DNA from: PALSA-129 sp963842505
Lineage (GTDB): Bacteria > Acidobacteriota > Terriglobia > Bryobacterales > Bryobacteraceae
NCBI GenBank assembly: GCA_963842505.1
Contig: CAWJGZ010000004.1
Span: 620,001 to 684,000, forward strand
Length of the DNA: 64,000 nt
Direction of reading: 5' to 3'
Shown: positions 41,280-48,897 of the stretch, piece by piece
Layout: the number at the start of each line of letters is the position of its first letter
Position numbering within the stretch: the stretch's first letter is position 1
Position numbers and translations under genes: made by a program
Notes under the pieces: model-generated
The model's database searches: none
Told to the model about the DNA's origin: nothing
Seen by the model: the letters and a program-made list of their open reading frames with translations, nothing else

Positions 41280-41561
41280 ATGTTGCAAATTAACAAAATT
41301 GCGGGAGATCCAGCAGGGCCGCTGGCCATTGCCGCGGTGCTGGATGCGGGAACGTGGTTGTGGGCGAGGCTGGATAACGACCAACTGGAAGCGTGGCTCG
41401 GCGACTACCTCTGGTTATCGGAGTTCGGCGAGGATGCGCACCGCGCCAGTTGCGCACGCACACGCGACGAACTGGTGGTGGAATGCGCTCTGCGCGACCG
41501 GCACGATCTGATCCGCCGGGCCTGGGCGCGGCTGGCGAGAAGTTCGCGGGGGTGGCGATAA
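41280..41561 (+). CDS. Small protein coupled to response regulator, unknown
   Basis: The 93-residue product has coding-like composition and starts at ATG 41280. Its TAA stop overlaps the ATG of the response regulator by one base (TAATG), implying translational coupling. The sequence is soluble, rich in Leu, Trp and Asp (A-V-L-D-A-G-T-W-L-W-A-R-L, D-Y-L-W-L-S-E-F-G-E-D) and matches no family I know. It may be a sensor partner or regulator of the downstream signalling proteins. Confidence 0.6.
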   Translation: MLQINKIAGDPAGPLAIAAVLDAGTWLWARLDNDQLEAWLGDYLWLSEFGEDAHRASCARTRDELVVECALRDRHDLIRRAWARLARSSRGWR

Positions 41562-43096
41562 TGCCTGGAGCACCTATCCTGGTCGTGGACGATTCATCGG
41601 TCAACCTCAAGCTCATGCGGCTGCTCTTGACCTATGAAGGGTTCGAGGTCCGCACCTCGGAGCGGGCCGAAACAGCTCTTCAACTATTGGACAGCTTCCG
41701 GCCGGCGCTGGTGCTGACGGACATTCAAATGCCCGGCATGGACGGCCTGGAGATGACCCGGAGGATCAAGGGGGATCGCAGAACCAGCGGCATCAAGGTT
41801 GCCGTGCTGACAGCCTCGACATCCAGGCTCGACAACCGGCTTGCCATCGAAGCCGGCTGCGAGGGCTACATCACCAAGCCGGTGGACACGGCCACGTTGG
41901 CGTCGCGGGTACGGGAACTGCTGGGTGAGAAATCACCCGCGCGCCCCGCGGTGCAGGCGGCAGCACACGCGTTGAAATTGCCGGCGCCGGACGCTGGAAG
42001 CTTGCGGCGGCGTTTTCTACGGGAAGGCGTGGACCGCAGCCGCGAGTTTCTGGAAAGGCTGGATACCTGCCTGGATCCGGTGCGCATGTCCGGCCAACTG
42101 CACGAGTGGGCCGGCAGCGGCGGGACCCTGGGATTTCCGACGATCACAAAACTGGCACGAGACTGCGAAGGACTGCTGGCGGAATCCCCCCTGCGGGACG
42201 CGGCGCTGCGCGAGCGCCTCAGCGACTTGTACATGGCTTTCAGCGAACTGATCGAGAATGAGGAGACGCCGGAACCGGATTACGTGCGGCAGGCGCTCGA
42301 AGGGAAGCGCATTGCGCTGGTGGGCTTGCCGGCGGAGCGGTGCGACGCGATCTGCGCGGCGCTGGGCCGCGTGCAGGCCCGGCCGCTGCTGTTTTCCAGC
42401 AGCGACGGACTGGAATCGCAATCCATCCGGGAGTGCGACCTGACGATCCTGCACGTCGAACCCGGCATGGACGCGGAGCGGCTGAGCGCAGCGGCGGCGG
42501 GCGCCGGAGCGGGCAAGCTGTTGCTGGCCGGGGAGCGGGCCGATTTGATGAACCTGGCGCCCGACATGCGATCGGCGGCGGTGGAATACCTGGCTGGCAC
42601 GTGGGAGCCCGAGGAAGTTCTGATGCGGCTGGCGCTGGCAAGTTCGCGCACCCCGGCGGCCGCGGCGCCACCCAAGCAAGTGGCTCCGCCGGCTCCGAAG
42701 GCCGAGCCGCGCAATGGGGTGGTTGCCCCGAGCGTGCTGCTGGCGGACGACGATCCGATTATTCTGGCGCTGCTGCGCACCATCCTGCGCAACTACGGCA
42801 TGCAGGTTCAGACGGCCGACAACGGCCACGATGCGCTGCGCATAATCCGCGAGAGCAGGCCGCATGTGGCCGTGCTGGACGTGAATATGCCGCAAGCCGA
42901 CGGCTACGAAGTGCTGACCGCGATCCGCGCGGAGAACCTGCCGACGCTGGTGGTAATGCTTTCGGCGCGGCACCAGGAGCCCGACATCCTTAGAGGATTT
43001 CAGTTGGGCGCCGACGATTACCTGATCAAGCCATTCAATCCGCTGGAACTGGTGGCGCGCGTGAAGAGGCTGCTACGCCAAGGAGTACACGCATGA
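41561..43096 (+). CDS. Multi-domain response regulator, REC-Hpt-REC
   Basis: The 511-residue cytoplasmic signalling protein starts at ATG 41561. REC1 (5-120) has D10-D11, phosphoacceptor D54 in T-D-I-Q-M-P and K106. Residues 150-235 look like a histidine phosphotransfer domain, with H181 in Q-L-H-E-W-A-G-S-G-G-T-L-G-F-P. Residues 250-360 resemble a degenerate REC fold without the acidic pair. REC2 (about 390-511) has L-L-A-D-D-D-P, D440 in V-L-D-V-N-M-P-Q-A-D-G and K490. There is no DNA-binding or enzyme output. It may be a phosphorelay integrator feeding the PilZ-J protein, which it overlaps by four bases. Confidence 0.88.
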   Translation: MPGAPILVVDDSSVNLKLMRLLLTYEGFEVRTSERAETALQLLDSFRPALVLTDIQMPGMDGLEMTRRIKGDRRTSGIKVAVLTASTSRLDNRLAIEAGCEGYITKPVDTATLASRVRELLGEKSPARPAVQAAAHALKLPAPDAGSLRRRFLREGVDRSREFLERLDTCLDPVRMSGQLHEWAGSGGTLGFPTITKLARDCEGLLAESPLRDAALRERLSDLYMAFSELIENEETPEPDYVRQALEGKRIALVGLPAERCDAICAALGRVQARPLLFSSSDGLESQSIRECDLTILHVEPGMDAERLSAAAAGAGAGKLLLAGERADLMNLAPDMRSAAVEYLAGTWEPEEVLMRLALASSRTPAAAAPPKQVAPPAPKAEPRNGVVAPSVLLADDDPIILALLRTILRNYGMQVQTADNGHDALRIIRESRPHVAVLDVNMPQADGYEVLTAIRAENLPTLVVMLSARHQEPDILRGFQLGADDYLIKPFNPLELVARVKRLLRQGVHA

Positions 43097-43995
43097 AGAG
43101 AACCGAACGGCAATACCATCGCGAACACGTTAATTTCCAGGTGACGCTGTATTGGGAAGACGCGTCGGGGAAAGTCTCCACGCTGCGGCTGCGGGCGCAC
43201 GACATTTCCGAAGCCGGCATGTGCCTGGAATGCCCGGCGGCCATCGCACCCGGAATACACGTCTACATGCACGTGGCGCGATACGCCTTCCCGCTGGAAG
43301 CGGTGGTGCGTTACTCGGTGGCGCGTGACACGGTATACCGCACCGGCGTGGAATTTTCGGAATCGACAAAACAAATGACCCGGAGCGCGGCGCCCCAAAC
43401 CGACTACTACGAAGCCTTGCAACTCAGTCCGAAGGCCGACATTGAAACCATCCACCGCGTGTACCGGATCATGGCTACGCGTTTCCATCCGGACAATCCG
43501 GAGAGCGGCGATCAGGAACGCTTCCTGTTGCTCTCGGAAGCCTACCGCGTGCTCAGCAACCCGGAGACGCGCGCACGCTACGACAGTGCGCGCCAAACCG
43601 AGACACCGCGTCCGCTGCCCATGTTCCAGGCGCGTGCTTTTGTGGACGAGAAGCAAGGCGAAGCAAACCGGCGGCTGGGCGTGCTGTGCGTGTTGTATGC
43701 CCAGCGGCGGCGCAACTCCGAGCATCCCAACGTATCGCTCTTGGAACTGGAAGAGCTGATGGCGATTCCGCGCGAGTACCTGGAATTCACGCTCTGGTAT
43801 CTGAAGGAAAAGAAGTACGTGCAGATGAACCAGGGGGCCGACTTCAGCCTGACGGCGTGCGGCGTGGACTTCGTGGAAGAACACACTCCGGCGCACGCCA
43901 TGATGCGCAAGCTGCTGCAGGATGCGGGCGGCACGCGCACCGCCGACACCGAGCCGGCGCGCGGAAATCACGCCGACCTGGCACAGGTGCAGTAG
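43093..43995 (+). CDS. PilZ-J-domain fusion protein
   Basis: The 300-residue protein starts at ATG 43093, seven bases after AAGGAG. Residues 1-92 are PilZ with an intact c-di-GMP site: R6-Q-Y-H-R10 (RxxxR) and D37-I-S-E-A-G42 (DxSxxG). Residues 104-165 are a DnaJ-type J domain: D-Y-Y-E-A-L-Q-L, Y-R-I-M-A-T-R-F-H132-P133-D134, A-Y-R-V-L-S-N-P. The last 110 residues are helical and resemble a winged helix. J domains stimulate DnaK ATPase, so the protein could recruit the chaperone in a c-di-GMP-dependent way. It overlaps the REC-Hpt-REC gene by four bases. Confidence 0.9.
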   Translation: MKRTERQYHREHVNFQVTLYWEDASGKVSTLRLRAHDISEAGMCLECPAAIAPGIHVYMHVARYAFPLEAVVRYSVARDTVYRTGVEFSESTKQMTRSAAPQTDYYEALQLSPKADIETIHRVYRIMATRFHPDNPESGDQERFLLLSEAYRVLSNPETRARYDSARQTETPRPLPMFQARAFVDEKQGEANRRLGVLCVLYAQRRRNSEHPNVSLLELEELMAIPREYLEFTLWYLKEKKYVQMNQGADFSLTACGVDFVEEHTPAHAMMRKLLQDAGGTRTADTEPARGNHADLAQVQ

Positions 43996-44080
43996 CAGAC
44001 GGCCGAGTGCGCGACACAGAAGTGGATAAACGCGGCCCCGGCACGGACCCGTGAGCGTTAGGGTCTGTGAAAAGATCGGT

Positions 44081-44117
44081 TGGCAGGCGCTTTCGCCGGC
44101 GAAAGCGCCTGCCCCAC
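44081..44117. repeat. Palindromic element ending CCCCAC (family D)
   Basis: TGGCAGGCGCTTTCGCCGGC is followed by GAAAGCGCCTGCCCCAC. It is a near-perfect palindrome just beyond the stop codon of the convergent NHL-repeat gene, so it may end transcription from either side. Confidence 0.6.
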
Positions 44118-44125
44118 CAACGTCC

Positions 44126-45079
44126 TCACCGTTTTTCCGGCCAGCCAGGCGTCCACCGGATCACATTGCCCGTCAGGCTGGCGGCGAAGACATCGCCCAG
44201 AGGGGAAATCGTGAGCCAGTGGCCGGGGCTCTCCATCGAACCTAGAATCTTGCCGGTGGCGAGATCGATCCGCATGATCCGCCCGGACAGCCATTCATAC
44301 GCCGCGCCCTCGGTGGCGTCACGGAAAGCCAGCACCCAGGCTTCGTCCTGGGGCGTGATGAACATGCTCAACGCGCAGCCCAGGTGGGTCCACTGGCGCA
44401 GGAACTTCCCCGAGGCGTCGAAGATCTGGATGCGATTGTTATCGCGGTCGCACACATAGACGGCGCCGGCCGAATCCACCGCGACCGAATGGGGGGTGCT
44501 GAACTCGCCTGGACCCGCGCCGTGCCTGCCCCAGGCCATCAGGTACTTGCCGCCGTTCGAAAACTTCACCACGCGCGAATTTCCATAGCCATCGGAGACG
44601 TAAAAATCACCATTCTTGGCAAATGCGATGTCGGTGGGCTTGTTGAAAGTCTTGTCGTCCGCGCCGGACTTGCCTTTGACTCCCAGCGTCAGGAGTAGCT
44701 CGCCCTGTTTGGTGAACTTCATGACCTGGTGATCGGAGCTATCGGTGATCCAGACATTATCGGCGCTGTCGATGCGCAGGCCGTGAGGAGTTCCGAACAT
44801 GTCTTTACCCCAGGAGCGCAGGTATTTGCCCTTAGGGTCGAAAACCAGCAGCGGGTCGGCGGTTTTGCCGCGCTGGAAGGCATACAGGTTGCCGGCGGAA
44901 TCCGCCGCCACGGCCGACACTCGGCCGAGCGTCCAGCCTTGCGGCATGCTTTCCGGCTCCAGGCCGAACCGGGGGGTGGCGCGATACCGCAACAACCCTC
45001 CTTCATGCGGGTACCACCCTTGCTGGGCAAACGCCGCAAAGGCGAAGAGCGGAACGATCCATATCGGCGCCTTATTCAT
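44126..45079 (-). CDS. NHL-repeat beta-propeller secreted protein
   Basis: The 317-residue protein has a signal peptide (NKAPIWIVPLFAFAAFA). It is followed by about six NHL repeats, recognisable by V-A-A-D-S-A-G-N-L-Y, L-R-I-D-S-A-D-N-V-W-I-T-D-S-S-D-H-Q-V, I-A-F-A-K-N-G-D-F-Y-V-S-D-G-Y-G-N-S-R-V and V-A-V-D-S-A-G-A-V-Y-V-C-D-R-D-N-N-R-I. This resembles the peptidyl-alpha-hydroxyglycine alpha-amidating lyase propeller, but enzymatic activity cannot be assumed. It is likely periplasmic. It is divergent from the hyp operon with a 201-base shared upstream region. Confidence 0.9.
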   Translation of the reverse strand: MNKAPIWIVPLFAFAAFAQQGWYPHEGGLLRYRATPRFGLEPESMPQGWTLGRVSAVAADSAGNLYAFQRGKTADPLLVFDPKGKYLRSWGKDMFGTPHGLRIDSADNVWITDSSDHQVMKFTKQGELLLTLGVKGKSGADDKTFNKPTDIAFAKNGDFYVSDGYGNSRVVKFSNGGKYLMAWGRHGAGPGEFSTPHSVAVDSAGAVYVCDRDNNRIQIFDASGKFLRQWTHLGCALSMFITPQDEAWVLAFRDATEGAAYEWLSGRIMRIDLATGKILGSMESPGHWLTISPLGDVFAASLTGNVIRWTPGWPEKR

Positions 45080-45280
45080 TTTTCATCCTGAGTCAAGAAT
45101 ATCGTGAACTCCGGATCTCTGACGGGTAAGGCTGCCATTACAGCCGATTGGGTGAAATTCCCCAACACTCTCACGCCATCTGCGACGCCTGCGTAAAATT
45201 TCGACATTGATAGTGCGCCACTTAGCCCATTTCGCTGCCTTCTCCGCGTTTGGCCCCCGAAGTGCGGCAACTTCCTCGCT

Positions 45281-45535
45281 ATGTGCTTAGCCGTTCCGGG
45301 TAAGGTCATCGAAGCTACGGACATGGGCTTCACACGCGTCGCCAAGGTCCAGTTTGGCGGCGTCACGCGCGAGGTCTCGCTCGACTTTGTCCCCGAAACG
45401 CAAGTCGGCGACTACGTCCTGGTGCATGTGGGCTTCGCCATCAGCCGCGTGTCTCCCGAGGAAGCCGAGCGAACCTACGAATTGCTGCGCCAAATTCAGG
45501 AAGCAGACGAGAGCGCACCCAAGGAACCGCTGTGA
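45281..45535 (+). CDS. hypC: Hydrogenase maturation chaperone HypC
   Basis: The 84-residue HypC starts M-C-L-A-V-P-G-K-V, with the essential Cys2 that carries the Fe(CN)2CO unit between HypD and the hydrogenase large subunit. It ends with a typical helix (E-E-A-E-R-T-Y-E-L-L). It is the first gene of a hypCDEAB operon. The next gene starts at a GTG that overlaps the stop codon by four bases. Confidence 0.96.
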   Translation: MCLAVPGKVIEATDMGFTRVAKVQFGGVTREVSLDFVPETQVGDYVLVHVGFAISRVSPEEAERTYELLRQIQEADESAPKEPL

Positions 45536-46638
45536 AGTATCTGGACGAGTACCGCGACGCCGATATCACGCGCGCCCTGGCGGCACGGATACGCGCCCGG
45601 GTCACGCGGCCCTGCGTGCTGATGGAAATCTGCGGCGGGCAGACTCACACGCTGATGCGCTACGGCCTGCCGGATCTGCTACCGCCGGAAATCGAGTTGG
45701 TACACGGTCCGGGGTGTCCGGTGTGCGTCGCGCCGCTCGAAATCGTCGACCGCGCCATTGAAATCGCTTCGCGTCCCGGGGTGATTTTCGTCTCTTACGG
45801 CGACATGCTGCGCGTGCCCGGATCGCACTCCGATCTGTTCCGGGTCCGCGCGGCCGGCGGCGACGTCCGCATGGCCTATTCGCCGCTCGAAGCCATCAAG
45901 CTTGCGCAGGAATACCCCACGCGCCAGGTGGTCTTCTTCGGAATCGGCTTCGAAACCACGGCGCCCGCCAATGCCATGGCGGTGTGGCACGCCCGCCGTC
46001 TGGGCCTGACCAATTTCTCGATGCTGGTGTCGCACGTGCTGGTGCCGCCGGCAGTGAGGCTGATTTTGGGCTCGCCTGCGAATCGCGTGCAAGGCTTCAT
46101 TGCTCCCGGCCACGTCTGCACCATCATGGGCCACCGGGAATACCAAGCGCTCAGCGCAGACTTCCACGTGCCCATCGTGATCGGCGGCTTCGAGCCGGTG
46201 GATCTGCTAGAATCGATCGCCATGCTGGTGGACCAATTGGAGGATGGGCGCGCGCAGCTTGAGAATCAATACTCGCGCTCCGTCACGCCCGAAGGAAATG
46301 TGCCCGCGCAGAAGCTGATGGAAGAGGTGTTCGAGGTCACCGACCGGCAATGGCGCGGCATCGGGATGATTCGCGCCAGCGGTCATCGCCTCCGCGAGGA
46401 GTACGCGGCCTTCGATGCCGAACGCCTCTTCGGCGCGCAGAAAATCCAAGTGGAAGAGCCCGCCGAGTGCATCAGCGCGCTGGTGCTGCAAGGTCTGAAG
46501 AAGCCGGTCGATTGCCCGGCTTTCGGCACGCGATGCACGCCCGAACAGCCGCTGGGCGCCTCCATGGTTTCGAGCGAAGGGGCTTGCGCTGCTTACTACG
46601 CCTACCGACGCCACACGGAGCCAGAGGCGGCCCGATGA
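45532..46638 (+). CDS. hypD: Hydrogenase maturation protein HypD
   Basis: The 368-residue cytoplasmic Fe-S protein assembles Fe(CN)2CO with HypC. Signatures are M-E-I-C-G-G-Q-T-H-T, G-P-G-C-P-V-C-V, G-I-G-F-E-T-T-A-P, F-I-A-P-G-H-V-C-T-I-M-G and G-G-F-E-P. The C-terminal Cys-rich region has C-P-A-F-G-T-R-C-T-P-E-Q-P-L-G-A. GTG 45532 overlaps hypC, and the stop overlaps hypE ATG by four bases. Confidence 0.97.
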   Translation: MKYLDEYRDADITRALAARIRARVTRPCVLMEICGGQTHTLMRYGLPDLLPPEIELVHGPGCPVCVAPLEIVDRAIEIASRPGVIFVSYGDMLRVPGSHSDLFRVRAAGGDVRMAYSPLEAIKLAQEYPTRQVVFFGIGFETTAPANAMAVWHARRLGLTNFSMLVSHVLVPPAVRLILGSPANRVQGFIAPGHVCTIMGHREYQALSADFHVPIVIGGFEPVDLLESIAMLVDQLEDGRAQLENQYSRSVTPEGNVPAQKLMEEVFEVTDRQWRGIGMIRASGHRLREEYAAFDAERLFGAQKIQVEEPAECISALVLQGLKKPVDCPAFGTRCTPEQPLGASMVSSEGACAAYYAYRRHTEPEAAR

Positions 46639-47675
46639 ACGCCTTCGTCTGCCCGGCACCGATTACCGACCATGATAAGGTGCTGCTAGGACACGGCAGC
46701 GGCGGAAAACTGAGCGCCGCGCTGCTCCAACAGATCTTTTTGCCGGCCTTCGGCAACCCGCTGCTCTCCCGCCTGGAAGACCAGGCGGTGCTCCGGGTCG
46801 AAAGCGGGCGCCTGGCGTTCACTACCGATTCTTTCGTGGTCAAGCCGCTGTTTTTCCCCGGCGGCGACATCGGTTCGCTCGCCGTACACGGCACGGTCAA
46901 CGACCTGGCCATGGGCGGCGCCCAGCCGCTAGCGCTCAGCGCGGCCTTCATCCTGGAAGAAGGTTTCCCCCTGGCCGATCTCCGGCGGGTGGCCGCTTCC
47001 ATGGCGCAAGCCGCGGAAAAAGTCGGAGTGCCCATCGTAACCGGCGACACCAAAGTGGTGGAGCGGGGCTGCGGAGACGGCGTCTTCATCAATACCACCG
47101 GCCTCGGCGTGGTCGCGGACGGCGTCGATCTTTCGGCCGCCAACGCGCGGCCGGGCGATTGCGTAATCCTCAGCGGAGCGCTTGGCGACCACGGCATCAC
47201 CATCCTCACCGCGCGCCAGGGCCTCGAACTCGAAGGCGCCATCCAGAGCGATTCCGCGCCGCTCCACACGCTGGCCGCTGCGATACTGGCCGCGGCCCGC
47301 GATGTGCGCGCGATGCGCGACCCCACGCGCGGCGGCCTGGCCAGCACGCTGAATGAAATCGCGGGGCAATCGCACGCCGGCATCGCCATACGCGAAACGG
47401 CGCTCCCCATACACGAGGGCGTGCGCGGAGCCTGCGAAGTTCTGGGCCTGGACCCGCTGTATGTAGCCAACGAGGGAAAGCTGGTCGCCATTGTGCCAGC
47501 GGCGTCGGCCGAAGCCGTGCTTGCCGCCATGCGCCGGCATCCGCTGGGCGCCGAGGCCGCCATCATCGGCGAAGTGGTCGAGCGCCACCCCGGGCTGGTG
47601 ACCATGCACACGCCTTTTGGCACCACCCGCATCGTCGATATGCTGGCCGGCGACCAACTGCCAAGGATCTGCTGA
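46635..47675 (+). CDS. hypE: Hydrogenase maturation protein HypE
   Basis: The 346-residue enzyme is a PurM-like ATPase that dehydrates carbamoyl to cyanide on its C-terminal Cys. It starts at ATG 46635 (M-N-A-F-V-C). Key segments are L-L-G-H-G-S-G-G-K-L, T-T-D-S-F-V-V, H-G-T-V-N-D-L-A-M-G-G, V-T-G-D-T-K-V-V and R-D-P-T-R-G-G-L. It ends P-R-I-C, with the required terminal cysteine. HypF, which loads the carbamoyl group, is not in this window. Confidence 0.97.
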   Translation: MNAFVCPAPITDHDKVLLGHGSGGKLSAALLQQIFLPAFGNPLLSRLEDQAVLRVESGRLAFTTDSFVVKPLFFPGGDIGSLAVHGTVNDLAMGGAQPLALSAAFILEEGFPLADLRRVAASMAQAAEKVGVPIVTGDTKVVERGCGDGVFINTTGLGVVADGVDLSAANARPGDCVILSGALGDHGITILTARQGLELEGAIQSDSAPLHTLAAAILAAARDVRAMRDPTRGGLASTLNEIAGQSHAGIAIRETALPIHEGVRGACEVLGLDPLYVANEGKLVAIVPAASAEAVLAAMRRHPLGAEAAIIGEVVERHPGLVTMHTPFGTTRIVDMLAGDQLPRIC

Positions 47676-47676
47676 T

Positions 47677-47925
47677 ATGCACGAAGTCGGAATCGCCAAC
47701 GGAATTCTCGATGCCGTGCGGAAAGAAACCGAGGCGCGCAAGCCCGCCCGCGCCGTCAAAGTAGGCGTCCGGATTGGAGAAATGGCGGGAATCGATCCGC
47801 AGTCTCTGACCTTCTGCTTCGAAGTGCTGGTCAAAGGCAGCGATCTGGAGCCGCTCGATCTGGCTATCGAACCGGGCGTCACCGATGAATTGGAATTCGC
47901 TTACCTGGAGTTGGAAGTCCCATGA
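47677..47925 (+). CDS. hypA: HypA-like protein lacking the zinc-binding domain
   Basis: The 82-residue product starts M-H-E-V-G-I-A, with the nickel-binding His2 of HypA. It continues with I-G-E-M-A-G-I-D-P-Q-S-L-T-F-C-F-E. After L-A-I-E-P-G it jumps directly to T-D-E-L-E-F-A-Y-L-E-L-E, the usual C-terminal strand. The roughly 30-residue zinc loop with two C-x-x-C pairs seen in normal HypA (about 113 residues) is missing, and only Cys47 remains. HypA inserts nickel into NiFe hydrogenase with HypB. It starts two bases after hypE and overlaps hypB by four bases. Confidence 0.9.
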   Translation: MHEVGIANGILDAVRKETEARKPARAVKVGVRIGEMAGIDPQSLTFCFEVLVKGSDLEPLDLAIEPGVTDELEFAYLELEVP

Positions 47926-48611
47926 CACGCGTACCCATGGAAGGCAAAGTTCTTAATGAGAATGACCGCGTCGCCGCCGAACTGCGCGCCGAATTTGCGC
48001 GCCACGTCGTCTTCGTGGTGAACCTGATCAGTTCGCCGGGATCCGGCAAGACTTCGCTGCTCGAACGCACCCTGGAATCCTACGACCCCGGCCGGCGCGT
48101 GGCCGTGCTGACCGGCGACATCCAGACCGATGCCGACGCCGCGCGCCTGGCGCGCTATGGTTTCCCCGTGCGCCAGATCACCACCGCCGGCGCCTGCCAC
48201 CTGGACGCCCGCATGATCCGGCGCGCGCTGGAGGGCTGGGACCTGGCGCAGATCGATCTCCTGTTCATTGAAAACGTAGGCAACCTGGTCTGCCCCACCA
48301 GTTACGATCTGGGCGAGGCCTGCAAGATCGTGCTGCTGAGTGTACCGGAAGGCGAAGAGAAGCCGCTTAAATACCCAGGCATTTTCTTCAAAGCGGAACT
48401 GATGCTGCTGACTAAGATCGACCTGCTGCCGTACGTGCCATTTAGCGTCGACGTGGCGGAGGCCAACGCGCGCACCATCCACCCGGAGATCCAGAGCGCA
48501 CGGCTCTCATGCACCACCAAGGAAGGCCTCGACGAGTGGTTGCGATGGATCGATGCCCGCGCCCTTAGCGGAACGAAGGCTGCGCCTGGGGCGCCGCAAC
48601 TGGTGCGGTAA
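47922..48611 (+). CDS. hypB: Hydrogenase nickel incorporation GTPase HypB
   Basis: The 229-residue HypB GTPase drives nickel delivery with HypA. The P-loop is S-S-P-G-S-G-K-T-S (37-45). Also seen are T-G-D-I-Q-T-D, the metal-site segment G-A-C-H-L-D, E-N-V-G-N-L-V-C-P and T-K-I-D-L-L-P. The N-terminal Cys- or His-rich nickel site of some HypB proteins is absent. The C-terminus extends past the usual end by about 15 residues (S-G-T-K-A-A-P-G-A-P) and overlaps a convergent small gene. It is the last gene of the hyp operon. No hydrogenase subunits are in the window. Confidence 0.96.
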   Translation: MTRVPMEGKVLNENDRVAAELRAEFARHVVFVVNLISSPGSGKTSLLERTLESYDPGRRVAVLTGDIQTDADAARLARYGFPVRQITTAGACHLDARMIRRALEGWDLAQIDLLFIENVGNLVCPTSYDLGEACKIVLLSVPEGEEKPLKYPGIFFKAELMLLTKIDLLPYVPFSVDVAEANARTIHPEIQSARLSCTTKEGLDEWLRWIDARALSGTKAAPGAPQLVR

Positions 48612-48801
48612 CGGGCCTGCCGAGGCGCATTTCGTTCCAGTCGTAGGAGAATTCCTGGCCACAATCCAGGCAGGCGACATAAGTTCCCTTGCGCGTCACG
48701 CCGAAAGCCGCGGGCCCAAAACTCCCGTGCCGGGGCGTAAACGGGAAACTCAGGTGCTGATGGGAACATCCAAACAGGGAATCCGCCAACCACCGAATCA
48801 T
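48565..48801 (-). CDS. Small CxxC protein, conserved hypothetical type
   Basis: The 78-residue product contains F-G-C-S-H-Q-H-L-S-F-P-F-T-P near the N-terminus and Y-V-A-C-L-D-C-G-Q-E-F-S-Y-D-W-N-E-M in the middle. It resembles small acidobacterial zinc-ribbon-like proteins, with C12 and H14 plus a C-x-x-C pair as possible metal ligands. The C-terminal 15 residues are Ala/Pro-rich. Function unknown. Its 3' end overlaps hypB on the other strand by 47 bases. Confidence 0.72.
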   Translation of the reverse strand: MIRWLADSLFGCSHQHLSFPFTPRHGSFGPAAFGVTRKGTYVACLDCGQEFSYDWNEMRLGRPVTAPVAAPQAQPSFR

Positions 48802-48897
48802 AGTCTGCTCCCTCCTTCTGGATTAGATTCAGCGACTCGATCAACGGTTTCAGTTCGAGGAAGTGCCGGTACTACATGGTTGTACGGGGAGATCCAC

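Noticed and set aside
46472..47632. A 386-codon minus-strand frame across hypE
   Set aside because: The translation is Ser/Arg/Ala/Pro-rich shadow sequence; hypE is intact and conserved on the plus strand.
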